From Halococcus qingdaonensis (lineage in GTDB: Archaea > Halobacteriota > Halobacteria > Halobacteriales > Halococcaceae), in the NCBI RefSeq assembly GCF_024508235.1, contig NZ_CP101943.1:2019112-2083111 (forward strand): DNA of 64,000 nt. The letters are read 5' to 3'. This document shows positions 8,260 through 16,796 of this stretch, piece by piece. A program made the position numbers and the translations under genes. Under the pieces are notes generated by a model that was not told the origin of the DNA, did no database searches, and saw only the letters and a program-made list of their open reading frames with translations. The stretch's first letter is position 1, and each line of letters begins with the position of its first letter.

Positions 8260-9474
8260 ATGGCAACTTCAGGACAAGCGGGGCCAGTCGCTCAACCGGA
8301 CGCACTCTCAACACGTGAAGCACGCCTCGATCCGTTCTCGTGGTATCGAGAGATGCGCGAGGAATCACCGATTCGCTACGACGAGGACCGCGGGTGTTGG
8401 GACGTGTTTCGCTACGACGACGTTCAAGACGTTCTCCACAACGCGGAGGAGTTTTCCTCGGAGCGACCGCTGACGGCACAGGGTGAGAATGAAACCGACG
8501 GCATGGCTCTCGAAACCATGCTCAATACCGACCCACCACGCCACGACGAGCTCCGAAAAGTCGTCGACGACCCGTTCAAGCCCGGTGCGGTGAAACACCT
8601 CGCCCCGCACATCCGTGACATCACCAACGAGTACATCGATGCCGTCGTTGATGACGGTGAAATGGATATCGTCGCGGACCTCGCCACGCCGCTGCCAGTC
8701 ACCGTGATCGCCGAACTCATCGGCGTGCCAGCGGACGACCGCGAGCAGTTCAAACAATGGTCCGATACCATCGTCGAAGGTCCCGAAGCAGCCACGGTGA
8801 GCGCTGAAACAGTCAGAGAGGAACAACTACAGACCCAAGCCGAGATGGCGACGTACTTCACGGACCTGATCGAACAGCGTCAGGAAGACCCACGCGATGA
8901 CCTCATCAGTCAGGTCATTCACGCCGAAATCGAAGGCGCTACCCTTTCAAAGGGTGAAACGCTCGGCTTTCTCGCATTGTTGTTGATCGCCGGAAATATC
9001 ACGACCACGAATCTGATCACGAATGCGGTCCGGTGTTTCGCAACGCTTCCAGATGGGATCGAATCGGTCCGTGATGCCGCCTCGCTCGAACTTGCTATCG
9101 AAGAAGTGCTCCGGTACCAATCACCGATTCAAGCAGTCTCACGAATAGCAACAGACGACACACAACTCGGGGGTCACGATGTCGAAGCTGGTGATAGAGT
9201 CGTCGTGTGGAACGGCTCAGCAAACCATGATGGCGACCAGTTCGACGATCCCGACACGTTCGTTCCGGACAGATCGCCGAATCAGCATCTCGCCTTCGGG
9301 AATGGCATCCACTTCTGTCTCGGAGCACACCTGGCACGTCTCGAAGCGAGAACCGCTCTCTCGACGATGTTTGACCGCTTCGAGACGATGCAGGTCCCCG
9401 AAACGGAACTCCAACCAGTCGGGAGCACGTTCCTCTATGGAGTTCAGGAACTCCCAGTTCAATTTACCATATGA
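8260..9474 (+). CDS. Cytochrome P450
   Basis: A 404-residue soluble P450, the normal length for class I archaeal and bacterial enzymes. The heme-thiolate loop FGNGIHFCLGAH places the axial cysteine at 353. The ExxR motif of helix K is E282-R285 in EEVLRYQ. Helix I reads AGNITTTN (A244-G-N-I-T248), so the usual acidic residue before the conserved threonine is isoleucine. The protein should mono-oxygenate an organic substrate with electrons from a ferredoxin system, but no redox partner is encoded nearby. It is convergent with an alcohol dehydrogenase. The substrate is unknown. Confidence 0.93.
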   Translation: MATSGQAGPVAQPDALSTREARLDPFSWYREMREESPIRYDEDRGCWDVFRYDDVQDVLHNAEEFSSERPLTAQGENETDGMALETMLNTDPPRHDELRKVVDDPFKPGAVKHLAPHIRDITNEYIDAVVDDGEMDIVADLATPLPVTVIAELIGVPADDREQFKQWSDTIVEGPEAATVSAETVREEQLQTQAEMATYFTDLIEQRQEDPRDDLISQVIHAEIEGATLSKGETLGFLALLLIAGNITTTNLITNAVRCFATLPDGIESVRDAASLELAIEEVLRYQSPIQAVSRIATDDTQLGGHDVEAGDRVVVWNGSANHDGDQFDDPDTFVPDRSPNQHLAFGNGIHFCLGAHLARLEARTALSTMFDRFETMQVPETELQPVGSTFLYGVQELPVQFTI

Positions 9475-9646
9475 AACAATACTCTAATACCGAGATGTGA
9501 ATATCGGAGTTAACGGATCGCTCTTGTGTCGACTGGCGGAATAGCGTGTTACCAATAACTAATCAAACCTGAGAAACCGCCACTACGTCATGGACACAGG
9601 CCGTTTACGAATTGGATCGCCTGCCATCTCGTGATTCCGCTGTACT

Positions 9647-9670
9647 ACACAAGAGCGGGCGATCTTGTGT
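9647..9670. terminator. Inverted repeat between convergent genes
   Basis: ACACAAGA and TCTTGTGT are perfect 8-bp arms around an 8-base loop, located between the convergent P450 and alcohol dehydrogenase genes. Its position suggests an RNA hairpin at transcript ends. Archaeal termination needs only T-runs, so the role is uncertain. Confidence 0.35.
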
Positions 9671-9740
9671 GCAAAATCGGGATCGGCGTTCTCCCGGCGC
9701 GCAACCGCACGGGGTTATAGCAAAAATTGTCCGAGAGTGC

Positions 9741-10808
9741 TCAGCTACTGAAATCGTTACAGACTGGGATTCCCAGCGTGTTGAATTCGGTCATGGAAGC
9801 GAGTTCATCTGGGACTTCGTGAATGTCGACAGTCTCGCTGACGAGCGCTGCCGGATCGAGTTTGCTCGATTCGATCATGTCTAGCATCTCGCTGTAGCGC
9901 GAGGGCTGGAGACCGAGTGAGCCGTGGAAATCGATCTCCTTGGAAACGAAGTCATCGACCGGCAGTGGAACCATTCCTTCTTCTTCCGAGGTGGTCAACC
10001 CGATCTGAACGTGCGTTCCGCCTTTGCGGAGGCTGTTGACCGCGTTCTGGCAAGTGGTTTTGATACCGAGTCCGTCGGCTGAGACGTCCGCTCCTCCGTC
10101 AGTGATGTCGTGAACTTCGGCGGCGGGATCGTCGACCTCACTAGCGTTGACGGTGGCGACCGCACCGAGTTCTTCAGCTTTGTCGAGATTCTCATCCTTC
10201 AGGTCCACCGCGATCACGTTGCCACCGAGAGCGTTGGCAATGTGGACGGCTGAAAGACCGATACCACCGCAGCCGTGGATCACCACATCATCGCCACCGC
10301 TTACGGGTGCCCGATGGGCCATCGCGTGAAACGAAGTCATAAATCGGCAGCCACACCCAGCGGCGGTTTCAGCGTCGATACTGTCCGGCAGCGGCACAGC
10401 GTTGACATCGGCGTGTGGAATGTGAACCTCCTCGGCGAACGCTCCGGGAGCTTGATTCATGAATCCCAACCCGATGTGGTTCTCACAGATGTTCTCGCGG
10501 CCGTTCCGACACAGATCACAGGTCCCGCATGCGAGGCAGAACGGGATTGCGATTTCCTGCCCCTCTTCGACGGTTTCGACATCCTCACCGACGGATACGA
10601 TACGAGCAGTGGGTTCGTGACCGAGAACGTGTGGCGGGTCGGGCCGGTAACCGAACCAGTCCCAGTCGCCCTGCCAGCAGTGCCAATCCGAGCGGCAGAC
10701 TCCACACCCGATGAGTTTGGCGACGGCTCCATCGGGTTCTGGTTCAGGACGTTCGACATCCTGGACGGTCAACGGCTCCTGAAACTCCTCCAGTACAACT
10801 GCCTGCAT
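9741..10808 (-). CDS. Zinc-dependent alcohol dehydrogenase (MDR family)
   Basis: A 355-residue medium-chain dehydrogenase starting MQAVVLEEF at the ATG ending at 10808. An upstream in-frame start would add only a short leader. Catalytic zinc ligands are in GVCRSDWH and GHEP. The structural-zinc lobe has four cysteines in CLACGTCDLCRNGRENIC. The Rossmann motif is GCGGIGLSAVH near residue 175. It should oxidise an alcohol, or reduce an aldehyde, with NAD(P). It is convergent with the P450, so a shared substrate pathway is possible but unproven. Confidence 0.9.
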   Translation of the reverse strand: MQAVVLEEFQEPLTVQDVERPEPEPDGAVAKLIGCGVCRSDWHCWQGDWDWFGYRPDPPHVLGHEPTARIVSVGEDVETVEEGQEIAIPFCLACGTCDLCRNGRENICENHIGLGFMNQAPGAFAEEVHIPHADVNAVPLPDSIDAETAAGCGCRFMTSFHAMAHRAPVSGGDDVVIHGCGGIGLSAVHIANALGGNVIAVDLKDENLDKAEELGAVATVNASEVDDPAAEVHDITDGGADVSADGLGIKTTCQNAVNSLRKGGTHVQIGLTTSEEEGMVPLPVDDFVSKEIDFHGSLGLQPSRYSEMLDMIESSKLDPAALVSETVDIHEVPDELASMTEFNTLGIPVCNDFSS

Positions 10809-11229
10809 GACATTCCCACACACGAAGAGGCAGCTAATAACCATTATGGATGATGGTTTTCATTTAATCAGTGTTTTCATCACTCCCTCTCATCGGTCTA
10901 GTGAATAATGACAGAGTATGCACTCATGAGTCCTGTACGAATCACGAGTAAATCCATTTCGAGCGCGAATCAGCGACGAAAAACCACCGGACAGCAGTAG
11001 TTCATTATTCCAATGAGTTACAACTGACATCGTGACTTGGCGGTTTCGGGGTAATTCTATCACAATACAGAGTAATATCGGTGTACGTCGAGGAGGTTTG
11101 GCTCGTCAGATTTACACTCCGGACGCGGGGTGTCGTCGCGCCGATCACGTCGGAGCGCTACCCTGCAACGAAGGGAGTGCCTACTGACTGGGTGAGAAAA
11201 CATATATCGACGGGTGATGGAAATGGTGT
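10809..11229. other. 420-bp intergenic stretch
   Basis: No coding frame of any quality was seen. The part next to the dehydrogenase is AT-rich (around 10840-10880) and should contain its promoter. The part next to 11230 holds an AT element (AACATATATC, about 11199-11208) that can serve as the TATA box of the small membrane protein. Confidence 0.4.
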
Positions 11230-11448
11230 ATGGTCAACACTCTCTTGAGTCAGTATAGAAGGGTGGACCAGTGGCTTAGAGATCTGCCGCGAGCTTGGTA
11301 TGTTCTTTTGGTTGGTATCGGGTTTTTCGCTACTTGGATTGGTCTATCACTTATTCTGGGAGGAGAACCGCTCTATCGGTCGATACTTCTGGGTGGGGTT
11401 GGGGCTTTCACTTTTGCTAGCGTCTATTACTTTCTGGGTTCCCGCTAA
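11230..11448 (+). CDS. Small two-helix membrane protein, 72 residues
   Basis: Two hydrophobic segments are visible, about residues 24-43 (YVLLVGIGFFATWIGLSLIL) and 50-68 (SILLGGVGAFTFASVYYFL), with a basic N-terminus. It starts at the ATG at 11230, about 22 bp after a TATA-like element, and ends at 11448 before the recombinase element. Base composition is more AT-rich than the core genes. The function is unknown. Confidence 0.5.
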   Translation: MVNTLLSQYRRVDQWLRDLPRAWYVLLVGIGFFATWIGLSLILGGEPLYRSILLGGVGAFTFASVYYFLGSR

Positions 11449-11574
11449 TCGTGCTTTTTACACTGAGGCGTTCGATGTGCAGACAACTTCTGTAGATAGG
11501 ACCACTTTTACGGCCCTCGGAGGGGCCGTCGGCGCTGGCAGGATAAGCATGACCCAAAGCCATCCGACCAATTC

Positions 11575-12315
11575 CTACCGTGACGAGTTGATCGTCCGTC
11601 TTGGCTGTGAAGTCGAGCTACGCTCGTTTCCGTTCACATCCGCGGGAAGATACCGCTCGCAGCGGGAGTAGATCCGGCGCGCGGTGTCTTTGTTCACGCT
11701 GGTCTCGCGTTCGATCTCTCGCCAGGAGCGACCATCGTTGCGGAGTCTGATACACGCAAGCGCCGCTTGGTACTCGTCAGTGTCATGGGCAGGAACCCAG
11801 TAGCGTCCGTCCTCGTCGTAGGTCAGCCCGAACGGTAGACGACCGTGATCGTAGCCATTCTCGATGCGTTCCTGTGTTGCGCGTTTCGAGCGCGCGATCT
11901 CTTTGCGTTTCTCGACGTCGTCGGTAGTCGCCCGAATTGACTGGTGGACGAGTGCCCAATCGTCATCGAGATCGACCGCACGACCGAGCTCAACCGAATG
12001 AACCGCGACGTCAGCTGTATCGACGTCAAGCAAGAGTCGGAGACGTTCCTTGCGATCACGGGAGAGTCGCGAGAGGTTCGGGACGATAACCGTATCCACA
12101 CCGCCGTCAGCAACGTGCTCACGGAGCGCGGTGTACTCCGGGCGGTCGGTATCGAACCCGGAACTTCGTTTGCCCTCGTCGTAGACTGTGATCAGCTCGA
12201 CCCCGCGCCCAGTTGCGTAGTCCTTGACGTCCCGGCGCTGTCGATTGAGTGATTTCCCGTCTTGAGAGAGTCGAATGTAGCCGACAGCAGTGTCGGATTC
12301 GGTTTCAGTCGTCAT
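11575..12315 (-). CDS. Serine site-specific recombinase (resolvase/invertase family)
   Basis: A 246-residue protein starting MTTETESDTAVGYIRLSQDG; the catalytic serine is S17 in YIRLS. The conserved arginine region VPNLSRLSRDR follows near residue 80. A helical E-helix region (ARSKRATQERIENG) and a C-terminal helix-turn-helix (SWREIERETSVNKDTARRIY) come next. It should cut and rejoin DNA through a phosphoserine intermediate. Its start overlaps the stop of the AbrB-like gene (ATGA-type overlap), so the two are translationally coupled and probably work together. Confidence 0.88.
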   Translation of the reverse strand: MTTETESDTAVGYIRLSQDGKSLNRQRRDVKDYATGRGVELITVYDEGKRSSGFDTDRPEYTALREHVADGGVDTVIVPNLSRLSRDRKERLRLLLDVDTADVAVHSVELGRAVDLDDDWALVHQSIRATTDDVEKRKEIARSKRATQERIENGYDHGRLPFGLTYDEDGRYWVPAHDTDEYQAALACIRLRNDGRSWREIERETSVNKDTARRIYSRCERYLPADVNGNERSSTSQPRRTINSSR

Positions 12316-12463
12316 CGTCGACCACACGGAGTTCGAAGGTGTTGCCGGACTTGACCGACCACTCGAATCGTTTGCCGTCGAGATCGAACCCCTCGACGAA
12401 CCCGAGAGGGACGGTGGTCTTGTAGTGGCGATCACCGGCTTTGTTGATGGCTGTTGTCGGCAT
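12305..12463 (-). CDS. AbrB-like small DNA-binding protein, 52 residues
   Basis: A 52-residue protein that starts MPTTAINKAGDRHYKTTVP. The HYKTTVPLGFVEGF and KRFEWSVKSGNTFELRVV blocks follow the swapped-hairpin AbrB pattern (basic strand, P-x-F turn, then two beta strands). It precedes the serine recombinase and overlaps its start by a few bases. Two related palindromes lie 8-40 bp upstream of its start, which suggests autoregulation of the pair. It may act as repressor or as accessory factor for recombination. Confidence 0.7.
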   Translation of the reverse strand: MPTTAINKAGDRHYKTTVPLGFVEGFDLDGKRFEWSVKSGNTFELRVVDDDD

Positions 12464-12470
12464 TGGTGAT

Positions 12471-12503
12471 CCGTACTATGGTTAGTACGGTATTTAGTAC
12501 TAA
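12471..12503. promoter_or_regulatory. Two palindromes upstream of the AbrB-like gene
   Basis: CCGTACTA-TGGT-TAGTACGG (12471-12490) is a perfect inverted repeat, and TTAGTACTAA (12494-12503) is a 10-bp palindrome with the same TAGTAC core. They lie 8 and 31 bp before the start codon and overlap the likely TATA region (ACTAAATAC on the minus strand). Repeated use of one core is what an autoregulating DNA-binding protein would need. Confidence 0.5.
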
Positions 12504-12657
12504 TGGAGGTGTATCAGAAAGGTGGGTTTCTGAGACGCTACTGCACTTTCCAAAACAGTTAGAAGACTGGTGGTTTGTAGAAATCCATCCTCCGAATCTC
12601 TGGATCTCCAAGGCTGACTGATGTCACGAACGACAGAATCTATGCACGAGAATCGGG

Positions 12658-14451
12658 ATGAGGATGAGTCGGACGGCTAACCGGTCGGGGAGGAACACAG
12701 TCCCGAGTGGTCACAAACGACACAGAACGGGTCGGGGCTGCGGAACGCAGCCTCGACCCGATGACCGACTGAAGAACACTGATTCCCTTTCTGGCGGACG
12801 GTTGCTGTTGACAAAACAGGCCGAAGACATCCTCGACGAGACATCTGACGCGGTCGAGGTGGTCAGCCACCTCGATCTCGCTTCGTACGCCCAAAACGAT
12901 CCATTCCCGGACTGGCACGACTCGAAGCCGTTCGAACCGATGGTTCGGGCGCTCTTTCTCGGCGAACTCGAAGATGCGTCCGATGCCGCCGTGCATCGGA
13001 CGCTCGAAGAGGACCCCGACGTGGCAGCCGATCTTGGATTCGATCCTGACGACGTACCTAATCAGAGTACGCTCTCGCGTGCGCGTCGCAACCGATTCGA
13101 AGAGTTTCAATCGAGAATCGAAGAGAGCGCGCGGCAGATTCGGATGCTTGCCGCCAGACGTGGGAGTCCAATCGGGACGCCCTACGCTGACAGCGCTTCG
13201 GAGGAGCCGACAGGCTCCTCGAAGCGCACCGTCAACCGACTCATTCGCGGGAAAACCCGCGAAGTGGTCGAAGAGCTCACCTCTGTCGTGTTCCCGGCGA
13301 TCGATTTCGACCGACCCGATGGGTCGATCTACGACGACGAAGAGCTTCTGCTGCTGGAGACGTTGCTCGGGGTCACAGGCACCGCCGCCAACGGCGGTGC
13401 CGAGATCTACGGCGATTACGTCAATCCTGAGCCGGATCTCGATGATCCATTCTACGAGGACGGTCCGTCTGGAGAGACGCTGTTAACGGCGGTCAAAGAC
13501 CTCGACCTCGACGAAATCACGGAGATGGTCAACCGTGGCGCGGCCCGCGTCTTGACGCGGGCCAAGCCGTACGTGGAGTTCGACCGGCCGGTCATGATCG
13601 CGATCGACATGACCTACATCGCCTACTACGGTGAACGTGACGAGATAGTTCGCGTTCAGGGAGCTCCTAAGGACAAATCCTACGACTGGTGCTACAAGTT
13701 CGCGACTGCGAGCGTTGTTGGCGATAACATCCAGTTCACCGCGGCAATGCTTCCGATCGGTGACGCTGATGATCATGATCCGAACGAGTACGTTGGCGAA
13801 GACAAATCCTATCGAGCCGGCGGCGTGGTCCGCCGGCTCGTGGATATTGTCGAGGAGCGCGTCAGATTGAGCGTCCGCCGCGTCTACGCTGACAGAGAGT
13901 TCCACGCTGCGGACGTGATCGAAGCACTCGAACAGCGTGATCTGTTCTACGTGATCCCGGCCACGCGCGATGCCCGCGTGAAGCGGTTCATCGCGCGCAT
14001 GGACGATCAGGTCACGGTCAAGGATACATGGGCGATGCACGGTCCCGTGAAGGGAAAACCAAACAATGCCAGGGTTGAGACGACGTTAGTTGGACTCCCT
14101 CCTGACGAGGATCGCGACGAAATCCAAACGTTCCTGACCAATCTCGCCGTCGACGACGAGATTGGTCTGGATCGGCGGCAGACACGACGTCGGATTAAGC
14201 GATACACCCGACGAGGCGGTATCGAGAACGCCTACGGCAGCATCAAGGAATTCGCCCCGTGGACGACATCGAAAGACTACGCCGTGCGGTTGTTCCACTT
14301 CGGATTCGCGATGCTGCTGTACGATATGTGGCTGTTGGTTGACCTCTTGGTCCAACTCTCGCTTGGTGTCGTGGAATTCCGCACGAAACCGCGGGTCATC
14401 GCCCCGCGGTTTCGTGGCTTCCTCCAGAGGAGGTTGGTAACACTCCTGTAG
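12658..14451 (+). CDS. DDE transposase
   Basis: The open frame of 597 codons begins just inside the left inverted repeat. The true start is probably later, for example the TTG at 12808 in front of TKQAEDILDETSD, because the first 50 residues look non-native. Catalytic blocks are AIDMTYIAYYG near 318, YADREFHAADVIE near 414 and GGIENAYGSIKEF near 530, which supply the D, D and E of an RNase-H-fold transposase related to the IS4/IS5 group. The frame is intact. Confidence 0.8.
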   Translation: MRMSRTANRSGRNTVPSGHKRHRTGRGCGTQPRPDDRLKNTDSLSGGRLLLTKQAEDILDETSDAVEVVSHLDLASYAQNDPFPDWHDSKPFEPMVRALFLGELEDASDAAVHRTLEEDPDVAADLGFDPDDVPNQSTLSRARRNRFEEFQSRIEESARQIRMLAARRGSPIGTPYADSASEEPTGSSKRTVNRLIRGKTREVVEELTSVVFPAIDFDRPDGSIYDDEELLLLETLLGVTGTAANGGAEIYGDYVNPEPDLDDPFYEDGPSGETLLTAVKDLDLDEITEMVNRGAARVLTRAKPYVEFDRPVMIAIDMTYIAYYGERDEIVRVQGAPKDKSYDWCYKFATASVVGDNIQFTAAMLPIGDADDHDPNEYVGEDKSYRAGGVVRRLVDIVEERVRLSVRRVYADREFHAADVIEALEQRDLFYVIPATRDARVKRFIARMDDQVTVKDTWAMHGPVKGKPNNARVETTLVGLPPDEDRDEIQTFLTNLAVDDEIGLDRRQTRRRIKRYTRRGGIENAYGSIKEFAPWTTSKDYAVRLFHFGFAMLLYDMWLLVDLLVQLSLGVVEFRTKPRVIAPRFRGFLQRRLVTLL

Positions 14452-14524
14452 AACCCGCGCCGGGTTCGCCCCTCAGTAGAGGCGTCACTGTCCAGTTCCC
14501 CTGATTTCACTCTGAGGCCCTTGT

Positions 14525-14558
14525 GCAACTGCCACTCAGTGGAGTGAGTGGCAGTTGC
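14525..14558. terminator. Perfect 13-bp hairpin downstream of the transposase
   Basis: GCAACTGCCACTC and GAGTGGCAGTTGC flank an 8-base loop, 74 bp after the transposase stop and inside the element. It may end the transposase transcript or block read-through from outside. Confidence 0.4.
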
Positions 14559-14853
14559 GGATGCTCGATTCGGGTCAGATCATATCGGAATTTTCGATTT
14601 AGCGGCTCTCCCGTGCATAGATTTTGGGGTATTCGCAGCAGCAGGGCTGAATTTCGATAAACCACTATAAAGTGTATAAACTCTAATATTGAGTCTAAGC
14701 CACCTGTTACGGTTGAAATCGGAGGAATTGGCGGTTTTTCGGTTTACTCGTGCTTAGTTGAATAAGGGCACGTAGATTTATCCACCTCCCCGCCCTCTCC
14801 CACAGCGTACCAGATGCCACGACCCAGAACCACGGTTACTCATCGCGAGAGCA

Positions 14854-15549
14854 GTGCTCGAGCCAGCGAACGCAGTGGAGGCGCGTAGCGTGGTGTCGAT
14901 TGATGCAGTTATCGAGGACTTCCTGACGGACAAGGGCAAAGGTCAGGGTGGCGAGAGCGGCAACTATCGCCAGGACGCGGGCCGAGAGCTCGATCGGCTC
15001 GTCGATTTTCTTACTGGCCACGAAGACAGTCCGACGACGTTCGACGAGTTGGACTCGGGCCACCTGCGCGAGTACGCGCGTCACCTCACTCGGCAAGGTT
15101 GGACAGCGGGCACTGTGCGCACCTACTACGCGTACGTCTCCGCGTTCTGTGGCTGGGCCGTCCGTGAGGGGCACCTCGCCGAGAACGTCGCTCAGCGGCG
15201 CAACGCGACCGAGCCAATTCCCGACGACGGTGGTCACAAGAGCGGCGAGCAGCAAGCGTGGTCGGCCGAAGATCGCCAGCAGCTCACCGGCTTCGTCGAC
15301 GAGCAAGCCAGCACGGCGATCGACAACGTCGGCGAAGACAGAGAGGCAGCGATCAAAGCCTGCCGTGATCGTGCACTCGTCTATCTCCTCTCGTACTCCG
15401 GCGTGCGAGGCGCGGAAATTCTTCGAGATCGGAGCGATGAGCGTCGGCAGGGGCTTCGGTGGGAAGACGTTCACCTCGAAGATCGCTATGCGACGGTCTT
15501 CGCGAAAAAGCAGCGCCTCGACGATCGAGGTCTTCCCAACCCAGTCTGA
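14854..15549 (+). pseudogene. Tyrosine recombinase (XerC/D-like integrase), truncated
   Basis: A SAM-like core-binding domain (about residues 14-110: DAVIEDFLTDKG, FDELDSGHLREYARHLTRQGW) is followed by the start of the catalytic domain, with the first catalytic arginine at about 185 in SGVRGAEI. The frame then stops at 15549, within the first bases of the 106-bp MITE, after LPNPV. The H-x-x-R and catalytic tyrosine are missing, so the protein cannot recombine DNA. The start is uncertain: GTG at 14854 or the GTG pair about 12 codons later. Confidence 0.85.
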
Positions 15550-15651
15550 AGTCAGGCAGGCAGTTTGTTCATGCACGACCAACAATGGAACAATCTCGAT
15601 CTAAATTGCGTAGGGAGACTGTGCATGATGAATCGACCTAGCTGACTTCTG
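15546..15651 (+). mobile_element. MITE, copy B (106 bp), at a gene-breaking junction
   Basis: It begins CTGAAGTCAGGCAGG and ends in the complement of CAGAAGTCAGCTAGG, giving terminal inverted repeats with about 12 of 15 matches. It is the inverted counterpart of 6338-6442. The integrase reading frame stops in its first four bases, and the dppB frame enters from the other side and ends inside it at 15601. Two unrelated truncated genes thus meet at one element. The flanks show no target duplication, as expected for recombination between copies rather than simple insertion. Confidence 0.7.
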
Positions 15652-16548
15652 CTGGATGGCGACGAGGCTCAACCCGCCGAGACCTTGAATCCCGAAGACG
15701 TACTCGATAACGAAGACGTTCAGGACGACGATCCCGAGCATGTCTGCGAAAAACAGCGACAGCAATGGGACGGCCGCGTTGCGTAGCAGATGCCGAGCGA
15801 CTCGTCGGCTTCCTGCGCCTTTGGCCCGAACGAGTTTGATGAATTCCGCATCGGTGTATTCGAGCGACTGGGCACGTGCGTACCGGAGCTGTCCGGCAAG
15901 CAGGCTCGTCCCCAACACTGCGGCCGGAAACACGACCGTGTAGAGAAGCCCGCTCGTCCGTCCCGGCGCACCTGACAGCATCCCGCCCACACCGAGACCG
16001 GAGAGCACTACGATCTCTGCGAGCCAGAAGTTCGGTAGGCTGAAGCCGAGATGGGCGACGCTCGTCCCGAGTCGATCGACGAACGTGTGCTGGCGCGTCG
16101 CCGTGTAGACGCCGATGCTGATGCCGCCGACGACCGAGAACACGATGGCCGGAACGAGATACGACAGCGTGCGCGACACCGCGCTCGCTACCAGTGATGT
16201 CACTGGGGTGTCCTCGGGGTAGGACTGGCCGAACATCACTCCCGTCCTCGTCGTCCCGAACGCCGTCCCGAGGTCAAGCGTCGCAACGTCGCCCAACCAG
16301 TCGACGTAGCGCTCGCCGACCGGTTCGTCGAGGTTGCGCTGCTGCCTATATTCGACCAATCGCTCCCATGCATCCGTCTGTTTCACCGGAGTGTCTTCCT
16401 CCGCGGATTCCTCGGCGGCCGACCGTGCGAGCTGTCCAGTGTAGGGGTCCGACGTGACTGCGACGAACGCGAAGACCAGCGAGACGACGAGAAACGTGGC
16501 GAGTACGGCGAACGTCGCCCGGCGGACGATTTGCCAGCGACGGTTCAC
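15601..16548 (-). pseudogene. dppB: Peptide ABC transporter permease (DppB-type), C-terminally truncated
   Basis: A GTG start at 16548 gives a protein with an N-terminal membrane helix, a large extracytoplasmic loop and the binding-protein-dependent permease domain, including the EAA-like loop (EFIKLVRAKGAGSRRVARHLLRNA). After GLGGLSLVAIQQ at about 15652 the native sequence is replaced by residues encoded in the MITE, so the last membrane helix and tail (roughly 40 residues) are lost. The gene is divergent from dppC, which is unusual because dppB and dppC normally follow each other on one strand. It is probably non-functional. Confidence 0.8.
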
Positions 16549-16754
16549 ACTGTCTCACCACCGCTCGTCGTCGGATGCGGGACAGGTCGCTGCCGGCACT
16601 GCAGGCCGAGTGGATACCACCATCGGCTCGATCGGAAACCGTGCGTGGGGAGTGCTGGACGGTACATCCTTCGATGCTGCTGCCGACCATGCTCCGGCGT
16701 GCCATAAGTTTTCAGGCCTCATCCGGTCGTATCAGATTCTGTATGCCATCCTGA

Positions 16755-16767
16755 AAGCTTATACTAC
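16755..16767 (+). promoter_or_regulatory. Probable dppCDF promoter (TATA element)
   Basis: AAGCTTATACTA lies about 32 bp before the dppC ATG at 16797, the distance expected for a leaderless haloarchaeal transcript. The rest of the 248-bp gap to the divergent dppB shows no gene. Confidence 0.4.
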
Positions 16768-16796
16768 CGTGGAAGCGAACATCGGAAACAAGTAGC

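Larger units (their letters stand above)
11532..12599 (-). mobile_element. Small mobile element: AbrB-like gene plus serine recombinase
   Basis: The two ends were located by comparison with the 90-bp derivative at 8026-8115: 12567-12599 at the gene start side and 11532-11552 at the gene end side. The unit is 1,068 bp and encodes an AbrB-like protein and a serine recombinase in overlapping frames. The ends are not inverted repeats of each other and no target duplication is visible, as in other serine-recombinase elements such as IS607. A 20-bp hairpin (11511-11530) abuts the distal end. I know of no named family that matches this layout. Confidence 0.6.
12634..14626 (+). mobile_element. 2-kb DDE insertion sequence
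   Basis: Terminal inverted repeats are visible: CAGAATCTATGCACG at 12634 and the complement of the right end, CAAAATCTATGCACG, ending at 14626, followed by further partly matching bases. The element is 1,993 bp and carries one transposase. No matching target duplication was found next to either end. Its left end lies only 34 bp from the serine-recombinase element. Confidence 0.7.

Noticed and set aside
12658-12807. N-terminal 50 codons of the DDE transposase frame
   Set aside because: They begin within a few bases of the inverted repeat and lack haloarchaeal acidic composition. A start near 12808 is more likely, so they are not treated as real protein.
6338-15651. Hypothesis that the missing ends of the integrase or dppB lie next to MITE copy A after an inversion
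   Set aside because: Sequences flanking copy A on both sides were translated in the expected direction and show neither the integrase H-x-x-R/tyrosine region nor the DppB C-terminus.
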